A DNA stretch of 64,000 bases from Aeromicrobium chenweiae (lineage in GTDB: Bacteria > Actinomycetota > Actinomycetes > Propionibacteriales > Nocardioidaceae): NCBI RefSeq assembly GCF_003065605.1, contig NZ_CP026952.1, positions 2,356,001 to 2,420,000 of the forward strand, written 5' to 3'. Position numbers and translations under genes: made by a program. Position 1 is the first letter of the stretch. Every line of letters begins with the position of its first letter. Below are positions 9,245 to 19,475 of this stretch, one piece after another. The notes beneath the pieces were generated by a model. That model saw only the letters and a program-made list of their open reading frames with translations. It was not told the DNA's origin and did not search any database.

Positions 9245-9733
9245 ATGGTGATCAGCCGACGCGTCCTTCTGGGGACGGGAGCCGCCGTCGCGGCCGGAGC
9301 GGCCGCCGTGGGTGTCGCGCATGTCACGCACGTGCTGGACGACGCGGCCGAGCTCGTCGGGCTGGATCCCAAGCCCGAGCCGGACCCCGAGGACGACCGG
9401 CTGGTGCGCCGCGCCGCGACCGAGGCGGCGTCGCTGCTGGCGACCGTGGAGGCAGCAGCGGCCGCCCACGGCTCGCTCCCGCTGCAGCCCCTCGAGGCGC
9501 TCGTGCGCGAGCAGCTGGCCGCGGTCGGCGGCGGGTCGGGGGACGCCACCGACGTCCGGACGCCCCGCACCCCGGCCGAGGCCGCCGACCAGCTCGCGCG
9601 GGCCTTCCGCGCCGCGTCGAGGGCGCGGGCAGCCGACGCGCTGCGATCGTTCTCCCCCGACCTCACCCGCGTGCTGGCCTCGATGTCCGCCGGCCTCGCG
9701 CAGGGCGCCCGGCAGGTCGGCGAGCTGCGATGA
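9245..9733 (+). CDS. Small protein with Tat-like signal peptide, function unknown
   Basis: A 162-residue protein I cannot assign to a family. It begins with a twin-arginine-like signal (SRRVLLG followed by an Ala/Gly/Val-rich core to about residue 27). The rest is Ala-rich and mostly helical. Its stop overlaps the start of the DUF4439 gene (ATGA), so the two form an operon and probably act together. A TAACCT box lies 3 nt before the ATG and 6 nt before the GTG at 9248; the second spacing matches other leaderless genes here, so the true start may be 9248. Confidence 0.6.
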   Translation: MVISRRVLLGTGAAVAAGAAAVGVAHVTHVLDDAAELVGLDPKPEPDPEDDRLVRRAATEAASLLATVEAAAAAHGSLPLQPLEALVREQLAAVGGGSGDATDVRTPRTPAEAADQLARAFRAASRARAADALRSFSPDLTRVLASMSAGLAQGARQVGELR

Positions 9734-10131
9734 CCCCCACCGAGGCCTTGCAGGCCTGGCTCGCGCTCGAGCACGAGGCGGTGTGGCTGTACCCGGTCGT
9801 CGGTGCGCGCTTCGCCGGTCTGCGTCCCCGTGCCTCCACCGCGTTCCGGACGCACCGGGACACCCGCGACGCGCTGGAGCGCCGCATCCGCGCGGCGGGC
9901 GAGGACCCGGTGGCGAACCGTCTGACGTATGACGTGGGGCCTCTCGACACCGAGAAGCGCGCACTGCGGGCCGCCCGCCGCCTCGAGGCGCAGATCAGCG
10001 CAGTCTGCCTGACGCTGGCCGGCGCCGCCGAGGGCGACCTGCGGGCGTACGCGGTCCGGAACCTCAACCGGGCGGCGCTGGCCGAGCTGACCTGGGGCGC
10101 GAGGCCCCAGGCCTTCCCCGGTCTCCCCTAG
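9730..10131 (+). CDS. Ferritin-like domain protein (DUF4439)
   Basis: A 133-residue all-helical protein. The opening helix (ALQAWLALEHEAVWLYPVVGARF) and the later repeats of Glu/Arg-rich helices (TEKRALRAARRLEAQISAVCLTLAG) fit the DUF4439 ferritin-like family common in actinobacteria next to rimP or proS. It is cytoplasmic by sequence although its partner carries an export signal. The start is set by the ATGA overlap with the upstream gene. Whether it binds metal is unknown; the single E-x-x-H-like motif (EHEA) is suggestive only. Confidence 0.65.
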   Translation: MTPTEALQAWLALEHEAVWLYPVVGARFAGLRPRASTAFRTHRDTRDALERRIRAAGEDPVANRLTYDVGPLDTEKRALRAARRLEAQISAVCLTLAGAAEGDLRAYAVRNLNRAALAELTWGARPQAFPGLP

Positions 10132-10203
10132 CCCAGAAGTGCGGGGTCCTGCACGTTCTCGGCTCGCGCCCTCGGTGCAGAAGCCCGCAAATCTGGGTGG
10201 GGC

Positions 10204-11949
10204 TCAGCCGCGCAGGTGGGCGACCAGGTCGGCCAGCGCGACGTCGGTGCGCTCCCCCGTCGCCCGGTCCTTGACCTCGACGACCCCGTCCACGAAGCCC
10301 TTGCCGACGACCACGATCACCGGGACGCCGATCAGCTCGGCGTCCTTGAACTTGACGCCCGGCGAGACCTTGCCGAGCCGGTCGTCGAACAGCACGTCGA
10401 AGCCCTCGCCGGTCAGGTCGGCGTAGACCTGCTCGGCACCGGCGACGACGGTCTCGTCCTTGCCTGCCACGATCAGGTGCACGTCGAAGGGCGCGAGCTC
10501 CTTGGGCCAGATCAGGCCGGCGTCGTCGTGCGCGTACTCCGCGACCGCCGCGACCGCGCGCGAGACACCCACGCCGTACGAGCCCATCGTGACCGTGACG
10601 AGCTTGCCGTTCTCGTCGAGGACCTTGAGGTCGAGCACCTCGGCGTACTTGCGGCCGAGCTGGAAGATGTGGCCCATCTCGATGCCGCGCGCGAGCTCCA
10701 GCGGGCCGGAGCCGTCGGGGGCAGGATCGCCGGCGCGCACCTCGGCGGCCTCGATCGTGCCATCGGACGTGAAGTCACGTCCGGCCACGAGATCGATGAC
10801 GTGCGAGCCCGCGACGTTGGCGCCGGTGACCCAGCGGGTGCCCTCGACGACGCGGGGATCGGTCAGGTAGCGGATGCCGGTGTCGCTCTCGGTGCCGAGC
10901 GCCTCGGGGCCGATGTAGCCCTTGACCAGGCCGGGGTGCGCGGCGAACTCCGCGTCGCCGAACGGCTCGACCTCGGCCGGCGACACCTGCGCCTCGAGGC
11001 GCTTCGCGTCGACCTCGCGGTCACCGGGCAGCCCGATGGCCAGCGGCTCGCGCGCGCCGTCGGGGTGACGCAGCATCACCAGGACGTTCTTGAGCGTGTC
11101 GGCGGCCTCCCACGGGCGGTCCTCCCGCGGGAACGCCTCGTTGAGGTGGTCGACGAGCGACGCGATCGTCGGGGTGTCCGGCGTCTGCTCGGCGTGCGCC
11201 GCGGGTGCGTCGTCGTACGGCAGCGGGTCCGGCGCGACCGTCGTGACGGCCTCGACGTTGGCCGCGTAGCCGCCCGGCGAGCGGACGAACGTGTCCTCGC
11301 CGGTCGGCGACACCGCGAGGAACTCCTCGCTGGCCGAGCCGCCCATCGCGCCGGAGTCGGCGTGGACGATCGCGTACTCGAAGCCGAGCCGGTCGAAGAT
11401 GCGGACGTACGCCGCGCGGTGCGCCTGGTACGACGCCTCGAGCCCGGCGTCGTCGATGTCGAACGAGTACGAGTCCTTCATGATGAACTCGCGGCCGCGC
11501 AGGATGCCCGCGCGCGGACGCGCCTCGTCGCGGTACTTGGTCTGGATCTGGTAGATGCTCAGCGGCAGGTCCTTGTACGAGGAGTACAGGTCCTTGACCA
11601 GGAGCGTGAACATCTCCTCGTGCGTCGGGCCGAGGAGCATGTCGTTGCCCTTGCGGTCCTTGAGGCGGAACAGGTTGGGGCCGTACTCGGTCCAGCGGTT
11701 GCTCGCCTCGTACGGCTCACGGGGCAGCAGCGACGGGAAGCGCACCTCCTGGGCGCCGATCGCGTCCATCTCCTCGCGGACGATGCGCTCGACCTTCGCC
11801 AGCACCTTCAGCCCCAGCGGGAGCCAGGAGTAGATGCCCGGGGCGACGCGCCGGATGTAGCCGGCCCGCACCAGGAGCTTGTGGCTCGGGACCTCCGCAT
11901 CCGCAGGATCGTCACGGAGTGTTCGCAGGAAGAGCCGGGACATACGCAT
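10204..11949 (-). CDS. proS: Proline--tRNA ligase
   Basis: A 581-residue bacterial-type ProRS. The class II catalytic core is visible in [25 protein letters not shown], the LLGPTHEE motif, the motif 2 segment [26 protein letters not shown] and the motif 3 region [16 protein letters not shown]. Between motifs 2 and 3 lies the YbaK-like editing insertion (about 220-400) that clears Ala-tRNA(Pro). The C-terminal anticodon-binding domain ends near RGEERTD-like sequence. The first ATG (11949) is preferred because TAGGCT sits exactly six bases upstream. Confidence 0.97.
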   Translation of the reverse strand: MRMSRLFLRTLRDDPADAEVPSHKLLVRAGYIRRVAPGIYSWLPLGLKVLAKVERIVREEMDAIGAQEVRFPSLLPREPYEASNRWTEYGPNLFRLKDRKGNDMLLGPTHEEMFTLLVKDLYSSYKDLPLSIYQIQTKYRDEARPRAGILRGREFIMKDSYSFDIDDAGLEASYQAHRAAYVRIFDRLGFEYAIVHADSGAMGGSASEEFLAVSPTGEDTFVRSPGGYAANVEAVTTVAPDPLPYDDAPAAHAEQTPDTPTIASLVDHLNEAFPREDRPWEAADTLKNVLVMLRHPDGAREPLAIGLPGDREVDAKRLEAQVSPAEVEPFGDAEFAAHPGLVKGYIGPEALGTESDTGIRYLTDPRVVEGTRWVTGANVAGSHVIDLVAGRDFTSDGTIEAAEVRAGDPAPDGSGPLELARGIEMGHIFQLGRKYAEVLDLKVLDENGKLVTVTMGSYGVGVSRAVAAVAEYAHDDAGLIWPKELAPFDVHLIVAGKDETVVAGAEQVYADLTGEGFDVLFDDRLGKVSPGVKFKDAELIGVPVIVVVGKGFVDGVVEVKDRATGERTDVALADLVAHLRG

Positions 11950-11955
11950 GTCCCG

Positions 11956-11961
11956 AGCCTA
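11956..11961 (-). promoter_or_regulatory. -10 box (TAGGCT) of a leaderless promoter for proS
   Basis: Exactly 6 nt separate TAGGCT from the first ATG of proS. This supports the first of the two neighbouring ATG codons as the start. Confidence 0.5.
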
Positions 11962-11966
11962 TCGTT

Positions 11967-12329
11967 CTAGGACCTGGCGGCCTTCAGCGCGATGCGGATC
12001 ATGGGGGCCTGCAGCGGCAGCCGCAGGACGGTCCCGAGCTTGAGGTACGCCGGAGCCTTCCGGCTGCGCAGCACGTCCAGGGTCATCTGGACGTTCGCCG
12101 GGAAGACGGCCGCGAGCAGGCCCACCGCGCCGAGCCCGCCGACGCGGCGCGTGCCGGGGTGCAGCATCATCGCGCCGAGGACGATCTCCGCCGCCCCGGA
12201 GGCGAGCACGAGCTCCTTCTTGCGCGGCAGCGGCTTGGGCACGATCCTCTCGAACGGCCGCGGCCTGACGAAGTGCAGGACCCCGATGCCGACGAACGCG
12301 CCGGCCATGACCGAGATGTCGCGACTCAT
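11967..12329 (-). CDS. DoxX-like small membrane protein
   Basis: A 120-residue integral membrane protein with about four hydrophobic segments: residues 6-20, 43-58, 64-80 and a shorter one near 98-112. The sequence FVGIGVLHFVRPRPFERIVP followed by an AAEIVLGAMMLHPGTRRVGGLG block is the pattern of DoxX-related proteins beside proS in Nocardioidaceae. Members are linked to redox or thiol stress, but no catalytic residues are evident here. It ends 17 nt from the proS ATG; TACGCT six bases before its own ATG points to a leaderless transcript. Confidence 0.7.
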   Translation of the reverse strand: MSRDISVMAGAFVGIGVLHFVRPRPFERIVPKPLPRKKELVLASGAAEIVLGAMMLHPGTRRVGGLGAVGLLAAVFPANVQMTLDVLRSRKAPAYLKLGTVLRLPLQAPMIRIALKAARS

Positions 12330-12335
12330 GCGCGA

Positions 12336-12341
12336 AGCGTA
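12336..12341 (-). promoter_or_regulatory. -10 box (TACGCT) of a leaderless promoter for the DoxX-like gene
   Basis: TACGCT is 6 nt before the ATG at 12329, again without a ribosome binding site. Confidence 0.5.
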
Positions 12342-12386
12342 CCCACGGCACGGGTCGCGGTCCGGCGACTCCCCCGCCGACGGCGG

Positions 12387-13241
12387 CTAGAGCAGGATCG
12401 AGGCGAAGGTCGTGGTCTGCTGGAACCCCGCCCGCTCGTACGCCCGCCGGGCCGCGGTGTTGTGGTCGTTGACGTACAGCGTGACCACCGGGGCGATGGT
12501 CCGGCGCACCTGCTCGACGACCGCCGCGATCGCCGGCCCGGCGATGCCGCGGCCCCTCAGGTCGGGGTGGACGTAGACGCCCTGGAGCTGGCACGCGTAC
12601 GGCGTCGCGGCCCCCACCTCGGTCTTGAACACGACCTGGCCGTCCTCGATGATCGCGAACGACCACCCGTGCGAGATCAGCTGGGAGACCCGGGCCCGGT
12701 AGCCGCTGCGGTTGCCCACCTCGGGGTCGACGCCCACCTCCTCGGTGAACATCGCGACGCACGCGGGGTAGATCGTGTCGAACTCGTCCATGACGACCTG
12801 GCGCACCCGCGGGTCGGGACGCAGCTTGCTGTCGTGGTCGATCACCATGAAGGGCTGGTCGAGACGCGGCGACCGAGCCGGTCCCCAGCGCGGCTCGAGC
12901 AGCTCCCACAGCGGGAGCACGGTCGACCGCAGGCCGACGACCGACGAGGGACGGATGTTGTCGGCCAGGACCCGCTCGGCGAACGCCTCGATCGCCGCCG
13001 GGGTGGCCTCGACGGGCACGAGGTTGGTGCCCGCGTGACAGGCCGAGACGAGCGTGCCGTCCTCGAAGTAGCCCCACACCTGGCCACCGAGCCACCGGGT
13101 CTGCAGTCCGGTCGCGTCGATGCGGTTGCGGACGAAGAGGTTGACCAGCCGGTCGCGGTCCAGCAGCGCTCGCAGCTCCGGCAGGTCGTCGGGCGTCAGA
13201 GCGCGAACCTGTGTCGTCGTCCTCAGCACTGCGCCTCCCAT
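12387..13241 (-). CDS. GNAT-family N-acetyltransferase with DUF4081-like N-terminal domain
   Basis: A 284-residue protein. The N-terminal half (VRALTPDDLPELRALLDRDRLVNLF...) resembles the DUF4081 domain. The C-terminal half is a GNAT fold with the acetyl-CoA loop LQGVYVHPDLRGRGIAG (R-G-R-G-I-A) and the typical VTLYVNDHNTAARRAYERAGF ending. It sits between ispG and proS as in other actinobacteria, but its substrate is not known. The start is uncertain: the ATG lacks a ribosome binding site, whereas the GTG at 13229 has GGGAGG in front of it, and a TAGGCT box lies 12 nt before the ATG. Confidence 0.85.
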   Translation of the reverse strand: MGGAVLRTTTQVRALTPDDLPELRALLDRDRLVNLFVRNRIDATGLQTRWLGGQVWGYFEDGTLVSACHAGTNLVPVEATPAAIEAFAERVLADNIRPSSVVGLRSTVLPLWELLEPRWGPARSPRLDQPFMVIDHDSKLRPDPRVRQVVMDEFDTIYPACVAMFTEEVGVDPEVGNRSGYRARVSQLISHGWSFAIIEDGQVVFKTEVGAATPYACQLQGVYVHPDLRGRGIAGPAIAAVVEQVRRTIAPVVTLYVNDHNTAARRAYERAGFQQTTTFASILL

Positions 13242-13372
13242 GGTGGTGGAACCAGCCTACGACGAGCGCCGGTCCCCAGCACGACCGGCGCCTCGTCGTG
13301 CCGGGCGAATCCCGCGTCCACCGGTAGGGTCCCCTCAAGCAGCACGCCAGGACGCACGACGAGCGGGGAGCC

Positions 13373-13912
13373 ATGAGGGGCAAGCGGCACACAGGATGGT
13401 GCGTGACGACCGCGCTGACGCTCCTGCTGCTCGGGGGTTGCGGCTCGGACGAGCCGTCGGCGGCGTCGACGTCCGGCACGCCCACCTCGGCCGCGGCCGA
13501 TCCCGACGGGCTCACCCCCGAGCAGCGCGAGGTGGTGGACGCGGCGGAGGCGTACACCGACGCGATCGTCGGTCGGGGCGCCCAGCCGCTCGGGCCCGTC
13601 ATCAAGGACCTGGTGACGAAGGAGGTCTACGACTTCATCGTGCCGGCCGACACGAAGGCCCTCGAGGATGCGGGACTCCAGTACGTCGGGCAGGTCACGA
13701 TCAAGCCGTCGAGCGTCACGATCACGGGCGACAAGGCCCTCGTGAAGGGGTGCCAGGACAGCTCCGAGGCCTTCATGGTCGCGAAGGGCCGGACCGCGCC
13801 GGACGCCGAAGCGAAGCCGTTGCCGTCGACGAGGATCTCCTTCGGCCTGGTGCGCAGGGACGGGCGATGGATCGTCTCCGATCCCGAGGCCGCGGACGCG
13901 AAGGCGTGCTGA
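13373..13912 (+). CDS. Putative lipoprotein
   Basis: A 179-residue exported protein. A basic start and hydrophobic stretch end in LLGGC with Cys23 as lipid-attachment residue, followed by a Ser/Thr/Ala linker. The mature domain (about 50-179) contains alternating beta-like segments (YVGQVTIKPSSVTITGDKALVKGC and RISFGLVRRDGRWIV) that resemble the small SnoaL/Mce-associated type of fold, though I cannot assign a family with confidence. Two further Cys (C114-like and the C-terminal Cys) could form a disulfide. GGGGAG precedes the ATG, and TAGGGT at 13325-13330 may be the -10 box. It converges with ispG. Confidence 0.75.
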   Translation: MRGKRHTGWCVTTALTLLLLGGCGSDEPSAASTSGTPTSAAADPDGLTPEQREVVDAAEAYTDAIVGRGAQPLGPVIKDLVTKEVYDFIVPADTKALEDAGLQYVGQVTIKPSSVTITGDKALVKGCQDSSEAFMVAKGRTAPDAEAKPLPSTRISFGLVRRDGRWIVSDPEAADAKAC

Positions 13913-13939
13913 CGCGGTCGAGGAGGGAACCTCTGGTCG

Positions 13940-15085
13940 TCAGCTGATGCTGACGGCCGGGGAGCCGCCCTCGACCGGCTCCATGCCCTCGGCGAGGCGC
14001 ATGGCCTCCTCGATCAGCGTCTCGACGATCTTGGACTCCGGCACGGTCTTGATGACCTCACCCTTGACGAAGATCTGGCCCTTGCCGTTGCCGCTCGCGA
14101 CCCCCAGGTCGGCCTCGCGCGCCTCGCCGGGACCGTTCACGACGCATCCCATGACCGCGACGCGCAGCGGCACCTCGAGGCCCTCCAGCCCCGCGGTCAC
14201 CTGCTCGGCGAGCGTGTAGACGTCCACCTGGGCGCGCCCGCACGAGGGGCACGACACGATCTCGAGCTTGCGCTCGCGCAGGTTGAGCGACTGCAGGATC
14301 TGGATGCCGACCTTGACCTCCTCGACGGGGGGCGCCGAGAGGGAGACCCGGATCGTGTCACCGATGCCCTTGCCGAGCAGGTAGCCGAACGCCGTGGCGC
14401 TCTTGATCGTGCCCTGGAACGCGGGGCCGGCCTCGGTGACACCGAGGTGCAGGGGCCAGTCGCCGCGCTCGGCCAGCATCTCGTACGCCTGCGCCATGAT
14501 CACGGGGTCGTTGTGCTTGACCGAGATCTTGAAGTCGTGGAAGTCGTGCTCCTCGAACAAGGACGCCTCCCAGACCGCGGACTCGACGAGCGCCTCGGGG
14601 GTGGCCCGGCCGTACTTGTCGAAGATGCGCTTGTCCAGCGAGCCGGCGTTGACGCCGATGCGGATGGAGACGCCCGCGTCCTTGGCCGCGCGGGCGATCG
14701 CGCCGACCTGGTCGTCGAACTTGCGGATGTTGCCCGGGTTGACCCGCACCGCGGCACAACCCGCGTCGATCGCGGCGAACACGTACTTGGGCTGGAAGTG
14801 GATGTCGGCGATCACCGGGATGTTGGAGTGACGGGCGATCTCCGGCAGCGCGTCGGCGTCGTCCTGGCTCGGGCACGCGACGCGGACGATGTCGCAGCCC
14901 GCGGCGGTGAGCTCGGCGATCTGCTGCAGCGTCGTGTTGACGTCGGACGTCAGCGTCGTGGTCATGGACTGCACCGAGACGGGGGCGTCGCCGCCGACGT
15001 CGACGCTGCCGACCTTGATCTTGCGCGACTTGCGGCGCGGTGCGAGGACCGGCGGCGGCATGGCGGGGAGTCCGAGGTCCGTCAT
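13940..15085 (-). CDS. ispG: 4-hydroxy-3-methylbut-2-en-1-yl diphosphate synthase (flavodoxin)
   Basis: A 381-residue IspG/GcpE, the penultimate enzyme of the MEP isoprenoid pathway, converting MEcPP to HMBPP with a [4Fe-4S] cluster. The TIM-barrel start [14 protein letters not shown] and the VRVNPGNI block are present. The cluster ligands are Cys279 and Cys282 (CPSCGRAQ) and Cys314 ([11 protein letters not shown]), with Glu321 as the fourth ligand position. It lies directly downstream of rseP with a 4-nt overlap, and with dxr puts two MEP steps in one leftward operon. Confidence 0.97.
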   Translation of the reverse strand: MTDLGLPAMPPPVLAPRRKSRKIKVGSVDVGGDAPVSVQSMTTTLTSDVNTTLQQIAELTAAGCDIVRVACPSQDDADALPEIARHSNIPVIADIHFQPKYVFAAIDAGCAAVRVNPGNIRKFDDQVGAIARAAKDAGVSIRIGVNAGSLDKRIFDKYGRATPEALVESAVWEASLFEEHDFHDFKISVKHNDPVIMAQAYEMLAERGDWPLHLGVTEAGPAFQGTIKSATAFGYLLGKGIGDTIRVSLSAPPVEEVKVGIQILQSLNLRERKLEIVSCPSCGRAQVDVYTLAEQVTAGLEGLEVPLRVAVMGCVVNGPGEAREADLGVASGNGKGQIFVKGEVIKTVPESKIVETLIEEAMRLAEGMEPVEGGSPAVSIS

Positions 15086-16380
15086 GAGAGAGATACCGGG
15101 TTGACGATGTCGGCGTAGATCAGGATCACGCTCATCAGCATAAGGAGGGCGCCCACACCGTACGCGACGGGCAGCATCTTGGCGACGTCCACGTAGCCCG
15201 GATCAGGGCGACCGCGCAGCTTCGCGATGCCGCGGCGGACCGCCTCCCAGAGGGCACCGGCGATGTGGCCGCCGTCGAGCGGGAGCAGCGGGATGAAGTT
15301 GAACATCGCCAGGAACAGGTTCAGCCCGGCCAGCAGGACCAGCACGCGCTGCGCGCGCTCGGCCCACGTCGGGTCGTCCACCGTGAACGACTCGCCGGCG
15401 ACCCGGCTCGCGCCGACCACGCTGATCGGCCCGTTGGCGTCGCGCTCGGCACCGAACGCGGCCTTCGTCACGTCGACCATGCGGGACGGGAGGTGCCAGA
15501 TCGCCTTGGCGGTGCCCACCACGTAGTCACCCATGACGTCCGCGACGTAGCCCGGACCCTGGCGCTCCATGTGCTCGGTCGGTGAGACGCCGAGGAAGCC
15601 GACCTCGACGGTCTTGGTGGGATCCTCCTGGTCCACGCGCGCCAGCACCGAGGTGCTGACCGTGGCGGACATGTCGCGCCCGTCGCGGACCCAGTCGATC
15701 GTCGCGCTGCCCGAGCCGTTGGCCCGGATGAGCTTCGACAGCGTCTCCCACGAGCCGACGCGGGTGCCGTTGAACTCGGTGATGCGGTCGCCCGGCTGGA
15801 GGCCTGCCTTGCTCGCGGGGGTCTCGGGATCGGACGGCTTGCAGGTGCGGCCGGCCTCCGCGTCGCTGATCGCGCAGTCCGACACCGCCTGCACGGTCGT
15901 CGTCGGGGTCAGCGCGCCGAAGCCCATGAACACGACGGCGAACAGGAACACCGCGATGATGATGTTCACGATCGGGCCGCCCGACATCACGATGAGCTTC
16001 TGCCACCACGGCTTGCGGTAGAACAGCCGGTCGAGGTCCTTGTCCTCGACGTGCTCGTACTCGGCGTCGCGGGCGTCGGAGATCAGCTGCGTGAACATGC
16101 CGGTGTTGGTCTTGCGGACCTCGTGCGGGTCCTTGCCCTTGGCGGGCGGGAGCATGCCGACCAGCTTGACGTAGCCGCCCAGCGGGATCGACTTGATGCC
16201 GAACTCGGTCTCGCCGCGCTTGGTCGACCAGACGGTGTTGCCGAAGCCCACGAAGAACTGGGTGACCTTGATGCCGAACTTCTTGGCCGGGTACATGTGC
16301 CCGAGCTCGTGCAGTGCGATCGACAGCACGACGCCGAGCACGAACACCACCACGCCGATGGTGTAGATCAGTGCATTCAT
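15082..16380 (-). CDS. rseP: Site-2 intramembrane zinc metalloprotease, RseP/Rip1 type
   Basis: A 432-residue membrane protease. The active-site HELGH (His24, Glu25, His28) lies in the first membrane helix. A PDZ domain (about 165-240, with [19 protein letters not shown]) follows, and the second catalytic motif [12 protein letters not shown], supplying the Asp zinc ligand, is near residue 365. Family members cut anti-sigma factors or other membrane substrates after a first-site cut. The ATG at 16380 overlaps the dxr stop by four bases, which fixes the start although the frame continues upstream across dxr. Confidence 0.95.
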   Translation of the reverse strand: MNALIYTIGVVVFVLGVVLSIALHELGHMYPAKKFGIKVTQFFVGFGNTVWSTKRGETEFGIKSIPLGGYVKLVGMLPPAKGKDPHEVRKTNTGMFTQLISDARDAEYEHVEDKDLDRLFYRKPWWQKLIVMSGGPIVNIIIAVFLFAVVFMGFGALTPTTTVQAVSDCAISDAEAGRTCKPSDPETPASKAGLQPGDRITEFNGTRVGSWETLSKLIRANGSGSATIDWVRDGRDMSATVSTSVLARVDQEDPTKTVEVGFLGVSPTEHMERQGPGYVADVMGDYVVGTAKAIWHLPSRMVDVTKAAFGAERDANGPISVVGASRVAGESFTVDDPTWAERAQRVLVLLAGLNLFLAMFNFIPLLPLDGGHIAGALWEAVRRGIAKLRGRPDPGYVDVAKMLPVAYGVGALLMLMSVILIYADIVNPVSLS

Positions 16381-17579
16381 CGTCGCTCCACCAGTTCCGT
16401 CGCCCGTTCCCGGGCCCATGTGTCGGCGCTGAGCACGCCGTCGAGGGTCATCTCCTGGCGGGCCGCGTCCGGGTCGGACAGGTGCTCCTCGAGCACTGCG
16501 CCCACCGTCTCCACTATGCCGAGGAAGCCCAAGTGCCCACCGACGAACGCGTCGACGCACACCTCGTTGGCGGCGTTGAACACCGCGGGGCCGGTGCGCC
16601 CGAACGTCCCGGCCTTGCGGGCCAGGCTCACGGCGGGGAACGCCTCGTCGTCCAGTGGGAAGAACTCCCACGTGGCCGGCCGCGTCCAGTCGCAGCCCGC
16701 GGCGGCGTCGGGTACCCGCTCGGGCCAGGCCAGCCCCAGCGCGATCGGCAGCTTCATGTCCGGAGGCGACGCCTGGACCATGGTCGCCCCGTCGACGAAC
16801 TCCACCATCGAGTGGACGATCGACGGCGGATGGACCACGACCTCGATCCGGTCGAAGCCGATGTCGAACAGCAGATGGGCCTCGATGACCTCGAGACCCT
16901 TGTTGACGAGCGTCGCGGAGTTGATCGTGATGACCGGGCCCATGTCCCAGGTGGGGTGCGCCATGGCCTGCTCGGGCGTGACGTCGGCGAGCTCGGCGCG
17001 GGTACGCCCCCGGAACGGTCCGCCGCTCGCGGTGACGATCAGCTTGCGGACGTCGCCGGCCCTCTCGCCGCGCATCGCCTGGGCGAGGGCCGAGTGCTCG
17101 GAGTCGACCGGCACGAGCTGGCCGGGGCTCGCTGCCCCGGTCACCAGCTCGCCGCCGATGATGAGCGACTCCTTGTTGGCCAGGGCCAGGGTCACGCCGG
17201 TCTCGAGCGCGGCGAGCGTCGGCAGCAGGCCGACCGCGCCGGTCATCCCGTTGAGGACCACGTCGCAGGGGGTGCGGGCGACCTCGGTGGCCGCGTCCGG
17301 GCCCACGACCAGCCGCGGGACGCGGTGGTCGCCGTGCGCGTACCCGCGCCGCTGCGCCTCGGCGTACAGCGCGAGCTGCACGTCCTCGGCGGCACTGCCC
17401 CGGGCGACCGCGACGAGCGGCACGTCGAAGGCGATGGCCTGCTCGGCTAGCAGCCGCGGGTTGCTGCCCCCGGCGGCGAGCGCGACCACCTCGAACCGGT
17501 CGGGGTTCGCTGCGACGACCTCGAGGGCCTGGGTACCGATCGAGCCGGTCGAGCCGAGGATGGCGACACGCTTGCGCAT
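16377..17579 (-). CDS. dxr: 1-deoxy-D-xylulose 5-phosphate reductoisomerase
   Basis: A 400-residue enzyme catalysing the committed step of the MEP pathway, DXP to MEP, with NADPH and a divalent metal. The nucleotide-binding loop GSTGSIG is at residues 9-15, LALANKES in the middle, and the substrate/metal region ASGGPFRG. An in-frame extension upstream is rejected because the Rossmann motif begins immediately after this ATG and GGGAGGA precedes it. Order dxr-rseP-ispG with 4-nt overlaps is the normal actinobacterial operon. Confidence 0.97.
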   Translation of the reverse strand: MRKRVAILGSTGSIGTQALEVVAANPDRFEVVALAAGGSNPRLLAEQAIAFDVPLVAVARGSAAEDVQLALYAEAQRRGYAHGDHRVPRLVVGPDAATEVARTPCDVVLNGMTGAVGLLPTLAALETGVTLALANKESLIIGGELVTGAASPGQLVPVDSEHSALAQAMRGERAGDVRKLIVTASGGPFRGRTRAELADVTPEQAMAHPTWDMGPVITINSATLVNKGLEVIEAHLLFDIGFDRIEVVVHPPSIVHSMVEFVDGATMVQASPPDMKLPIALGLAWPERVPDAAAGCDWTRPATWEFFPLDDEAFPAVSLARKAGTFGRTGPAVFNAANEVCVDAFVGGHLGFLGIVETVGAVLEEHLSDPDAARQEMTLDGVLSADTWARERATELVERR

Positions 17580-17611
17580 GCCGCCATCCTCCCGCACGTC
17601 GTGCGCGGGGC

Positions 17612-18433
17612 CTATTTGACCTCGGTCGTGAGCACCCTGCGCAGGCCGATCGCGCCGGGGACACCGATCCACAGCAGGAGCGTGACCGCGAACTGGGCGT
17701 ACTGCAGCGCCCCCACGTCGACGGGATCGCCGGCGAAGTCCTCCCCCGAGATGAGCGGGTTCGCGGCGTAGTTGAAGTCGATCCACGGGATGATGTCCTT
17801 GGCCCAGTCGAAGGCGAAGAACAGCGGCGGGTAGACCATGAACGGCAGCAGCAGCGCGAAGACGTAGAACACCACGATCGTGCCGGGCGAGCTCAGGAAC
17901 ACCATCGACAGCGCGAACGCCATCAGGAAGTACGCGAGCTGCAGCGCGACGGTCCACAGGATGTTGCTGACGTCCAGGTTCCAGATCACGTCGTACCCGC
18001 CGATGGCAGCACCGACCACGTTGGCGACCGCGCCCAGGACCAGCGCCAGCACGATCGTGCCGATCGCGAGCACCAGGACGCTGACCAGCTTGGCGCCGAT
18101 CACGCGGCCCCGCCGTGGCTCGAGCGTGAAGAGGGACAGGTGGCTGCGCTGTCCCCACTCGCTCGTGACCGTGACGATCGCGAAGACCGGGAGCAGGATC
18201 GACAGCGGGATCGTCAGGATCGACGAGAAGTCACTCGCACTGATGCTCGTGCCGTCGTCCAGCGCGACGACCAGAAGGGTGATGCCGACGGTCAGCGCCA
18301 GCAGGATGCCGGTCGAGAGCATCAGCCAGAAGCCGGACCTCGTGTCGAACATCTTGCGGATCTCGACCCGGGCGAGGCGACCGAACGGGACCGCCGGCCG
18401 CGTCGTGTCGATCGTGGCCACTGCGGTGCTCAT
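17612..18433 (-). CDS. ABC-2-type transporter permease
   Basis: A 273-residue membrane protein with six predicted helices: one after [14 protein letters not shown], then hydrophobic segments around 70-88, 113-140, 155-178, 180-205 and the C-terminal [17 protein letters not shown]. The arrangement, including the cytoplasmic [26 protein letters not shown] loop, is that of single-permease ABC-2 exporters. Its ATG overlaps the ATPase stop by four bases, so both form one transporter. The substrate is unknown; lipids, peptides or antibiotics are usual for this class. Confidence 0.88.
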   Translation of the reverse strand: MSTAVATIDTTRPAVPFGRLARVEIRKMFDTRSGFWLMLSTGILLALTVGITLLVVALDDGTSISASDFSSILTIPLSILLPVFAIVTVTSEWGQRSHLSLFTLEPRRGRVIGAKLVSVLVLAIGTIVLALVLGAVANVVGAAIGGYDVIWNLDVSNILWTVALQLAYFLMAFALSMVFLSSPGTIVVFYVFALLLPFMVYPPLFFAFDWAKDIIPWIDFNYAANPLISGEDFAGDPVDVGALQYAQFAVTLLLWIGVPGAIGLRRVLTTEVK

Positions 18434-19344
18434 GACTGGACTCCTTCGGGGGTGATGACGTCGCGCTGGGTGTCGTTGGTGAGCTCGAGGAACATCTCCT
18501 CCAGACCAGCCCCCTCGGCCTTCCGCAGCTCCAGGAGCGCGACGCCCCCGGCAGCAGCGGCCTTGCCGACCAGCTCGGCAGGAGCCTCGGTGCGCAGGCC
18601 GCCGTCGCCGGACGGCTTGGTCTCGATGCCGGCCGCCGTCAGCGCGTTCGCGAGACCGGACATGTCGCCGGCCTTCACGAACGTGCCGGCGGTCTTGAGC
18701 AGCTCGTCCTTGGTGCCCTGGGCGACGATCTTGCCGTGCCCGATGACGATGATCTCGTCGGCGATGACCTCGATCTCGTGCAGCAGGTGCGAGGACAGCA
18801 GCACCGTCCCGCCGCGGTTGGCGTACTCGCGCAGGAGGGCACGCATCCAGTGGATGCCCGCCGGGTCGAGGCCGTTCGCGGGCTCGTCGAGGATCAGGAT
18901 CTTGGGATCGCCGAGCAGGGCGTTGGCGATGCCGAGGCGCTGGCGCATGCCGAGCGAGTAGTTGCGCACCCGGCGCTTGGACTCGGACTTCGTCAGGCTC
19001 ACGAGCGAGAGCATCTCGTCCACGCGTGACGACGGCAGGCCCATCGTGAGCGCGCTCAGCGTGAGGACCTCGCGGCCGGTGCGGCCCGCGTGCTGCGCGG
19101 AGGCGTCCAGCAGGACGCCGACCTGCGTGCCCGGGTTGGGGATGTCGTGGTAGTCCACGCCGCCGACGGTCGCGGTGCCGGAGGTGGCTCGCGTCAGGCC
19201 CGCGATGATGCGCATGGTCGTGGACTTGCCGGCGCCGTTCGGTCCGAGGAAGCCGGTCACGGCTCCGGGTCGGCACGCGAACGACACATCGTCGACGGCA
19301 CGGTAGCCGCCATAGGTCTTGGTGAGTCGGTCGACTGTGATCAT
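18430..19344 (-). CDS. ABC transporter ATP-binding protein
   Basis: A 304-residue ATPase partner of the permease at 17612-18433. Walker A GPNGAGKST, signature YSLGMRQRLGIA, Walker B ILILDEPANGLDP and the switch His (LLSSHLLHE) are all present. About 90 residues follow the ATPase core, as in DrrA/CcmA-like exporters. The ATG at 19344, with a GAGGGTGGGG ribosome binding site, is preferred to one 12 codons upstream. The gene is divergent from a two-component system across a 131-nt gap, an arrangement often seen when the sensor kinase controls the exporter. Confidence 0.92.
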   Translation of the reverse strand: MITVDRLTKTYGGYRAVDDVSFACRPGAVTGFLGPNGAGKSTTMRIIAGLTRATSGTATVGGVDYHDIPNPGTQVGVLLDASAQHAGRTGREVLTLSALTMGLPSSRVDEMLSLVSLTKSESKRRVRNYSLGMRQRLGIANALLGDPKILILDEPANGLDPAGIHWMRALLREYANRGGTVLLSSHLLHEIEVIADEIIVIGHGKIVAQGTKDELLKTAGTFVKAGDMSGLANALTAAGIETKPSGDGGLRTEAPAELVGKAAAAGGVALLELRKAEGAGLEEMFLELTNDTQRDVITPEGVQS

Positions 19345-19463
19345 GACCCCACCCTCTCGCACATCGTCCGGTCGAGTCATCCGCCTCGGGGCCGCGGCGC
19401 GCTAGCCGAAAGTATGAGGACCGCACAGACCTCGAGCCGTGGTGGGCGACGCTCCCCCGCCCC

Positions 19464-19469
19464 TAGCCT
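19464..19469 (+). promoter_or_regulatory. -10 box (TAGCCT) of a leaderless promoter for the histidine kinase
   Basis: TAGCCT is 6 nt before the GTG at 19476, supporting this GTG as first codon. Confidence 0.5.
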
Positions 19470-19475
19470 TGGCGT

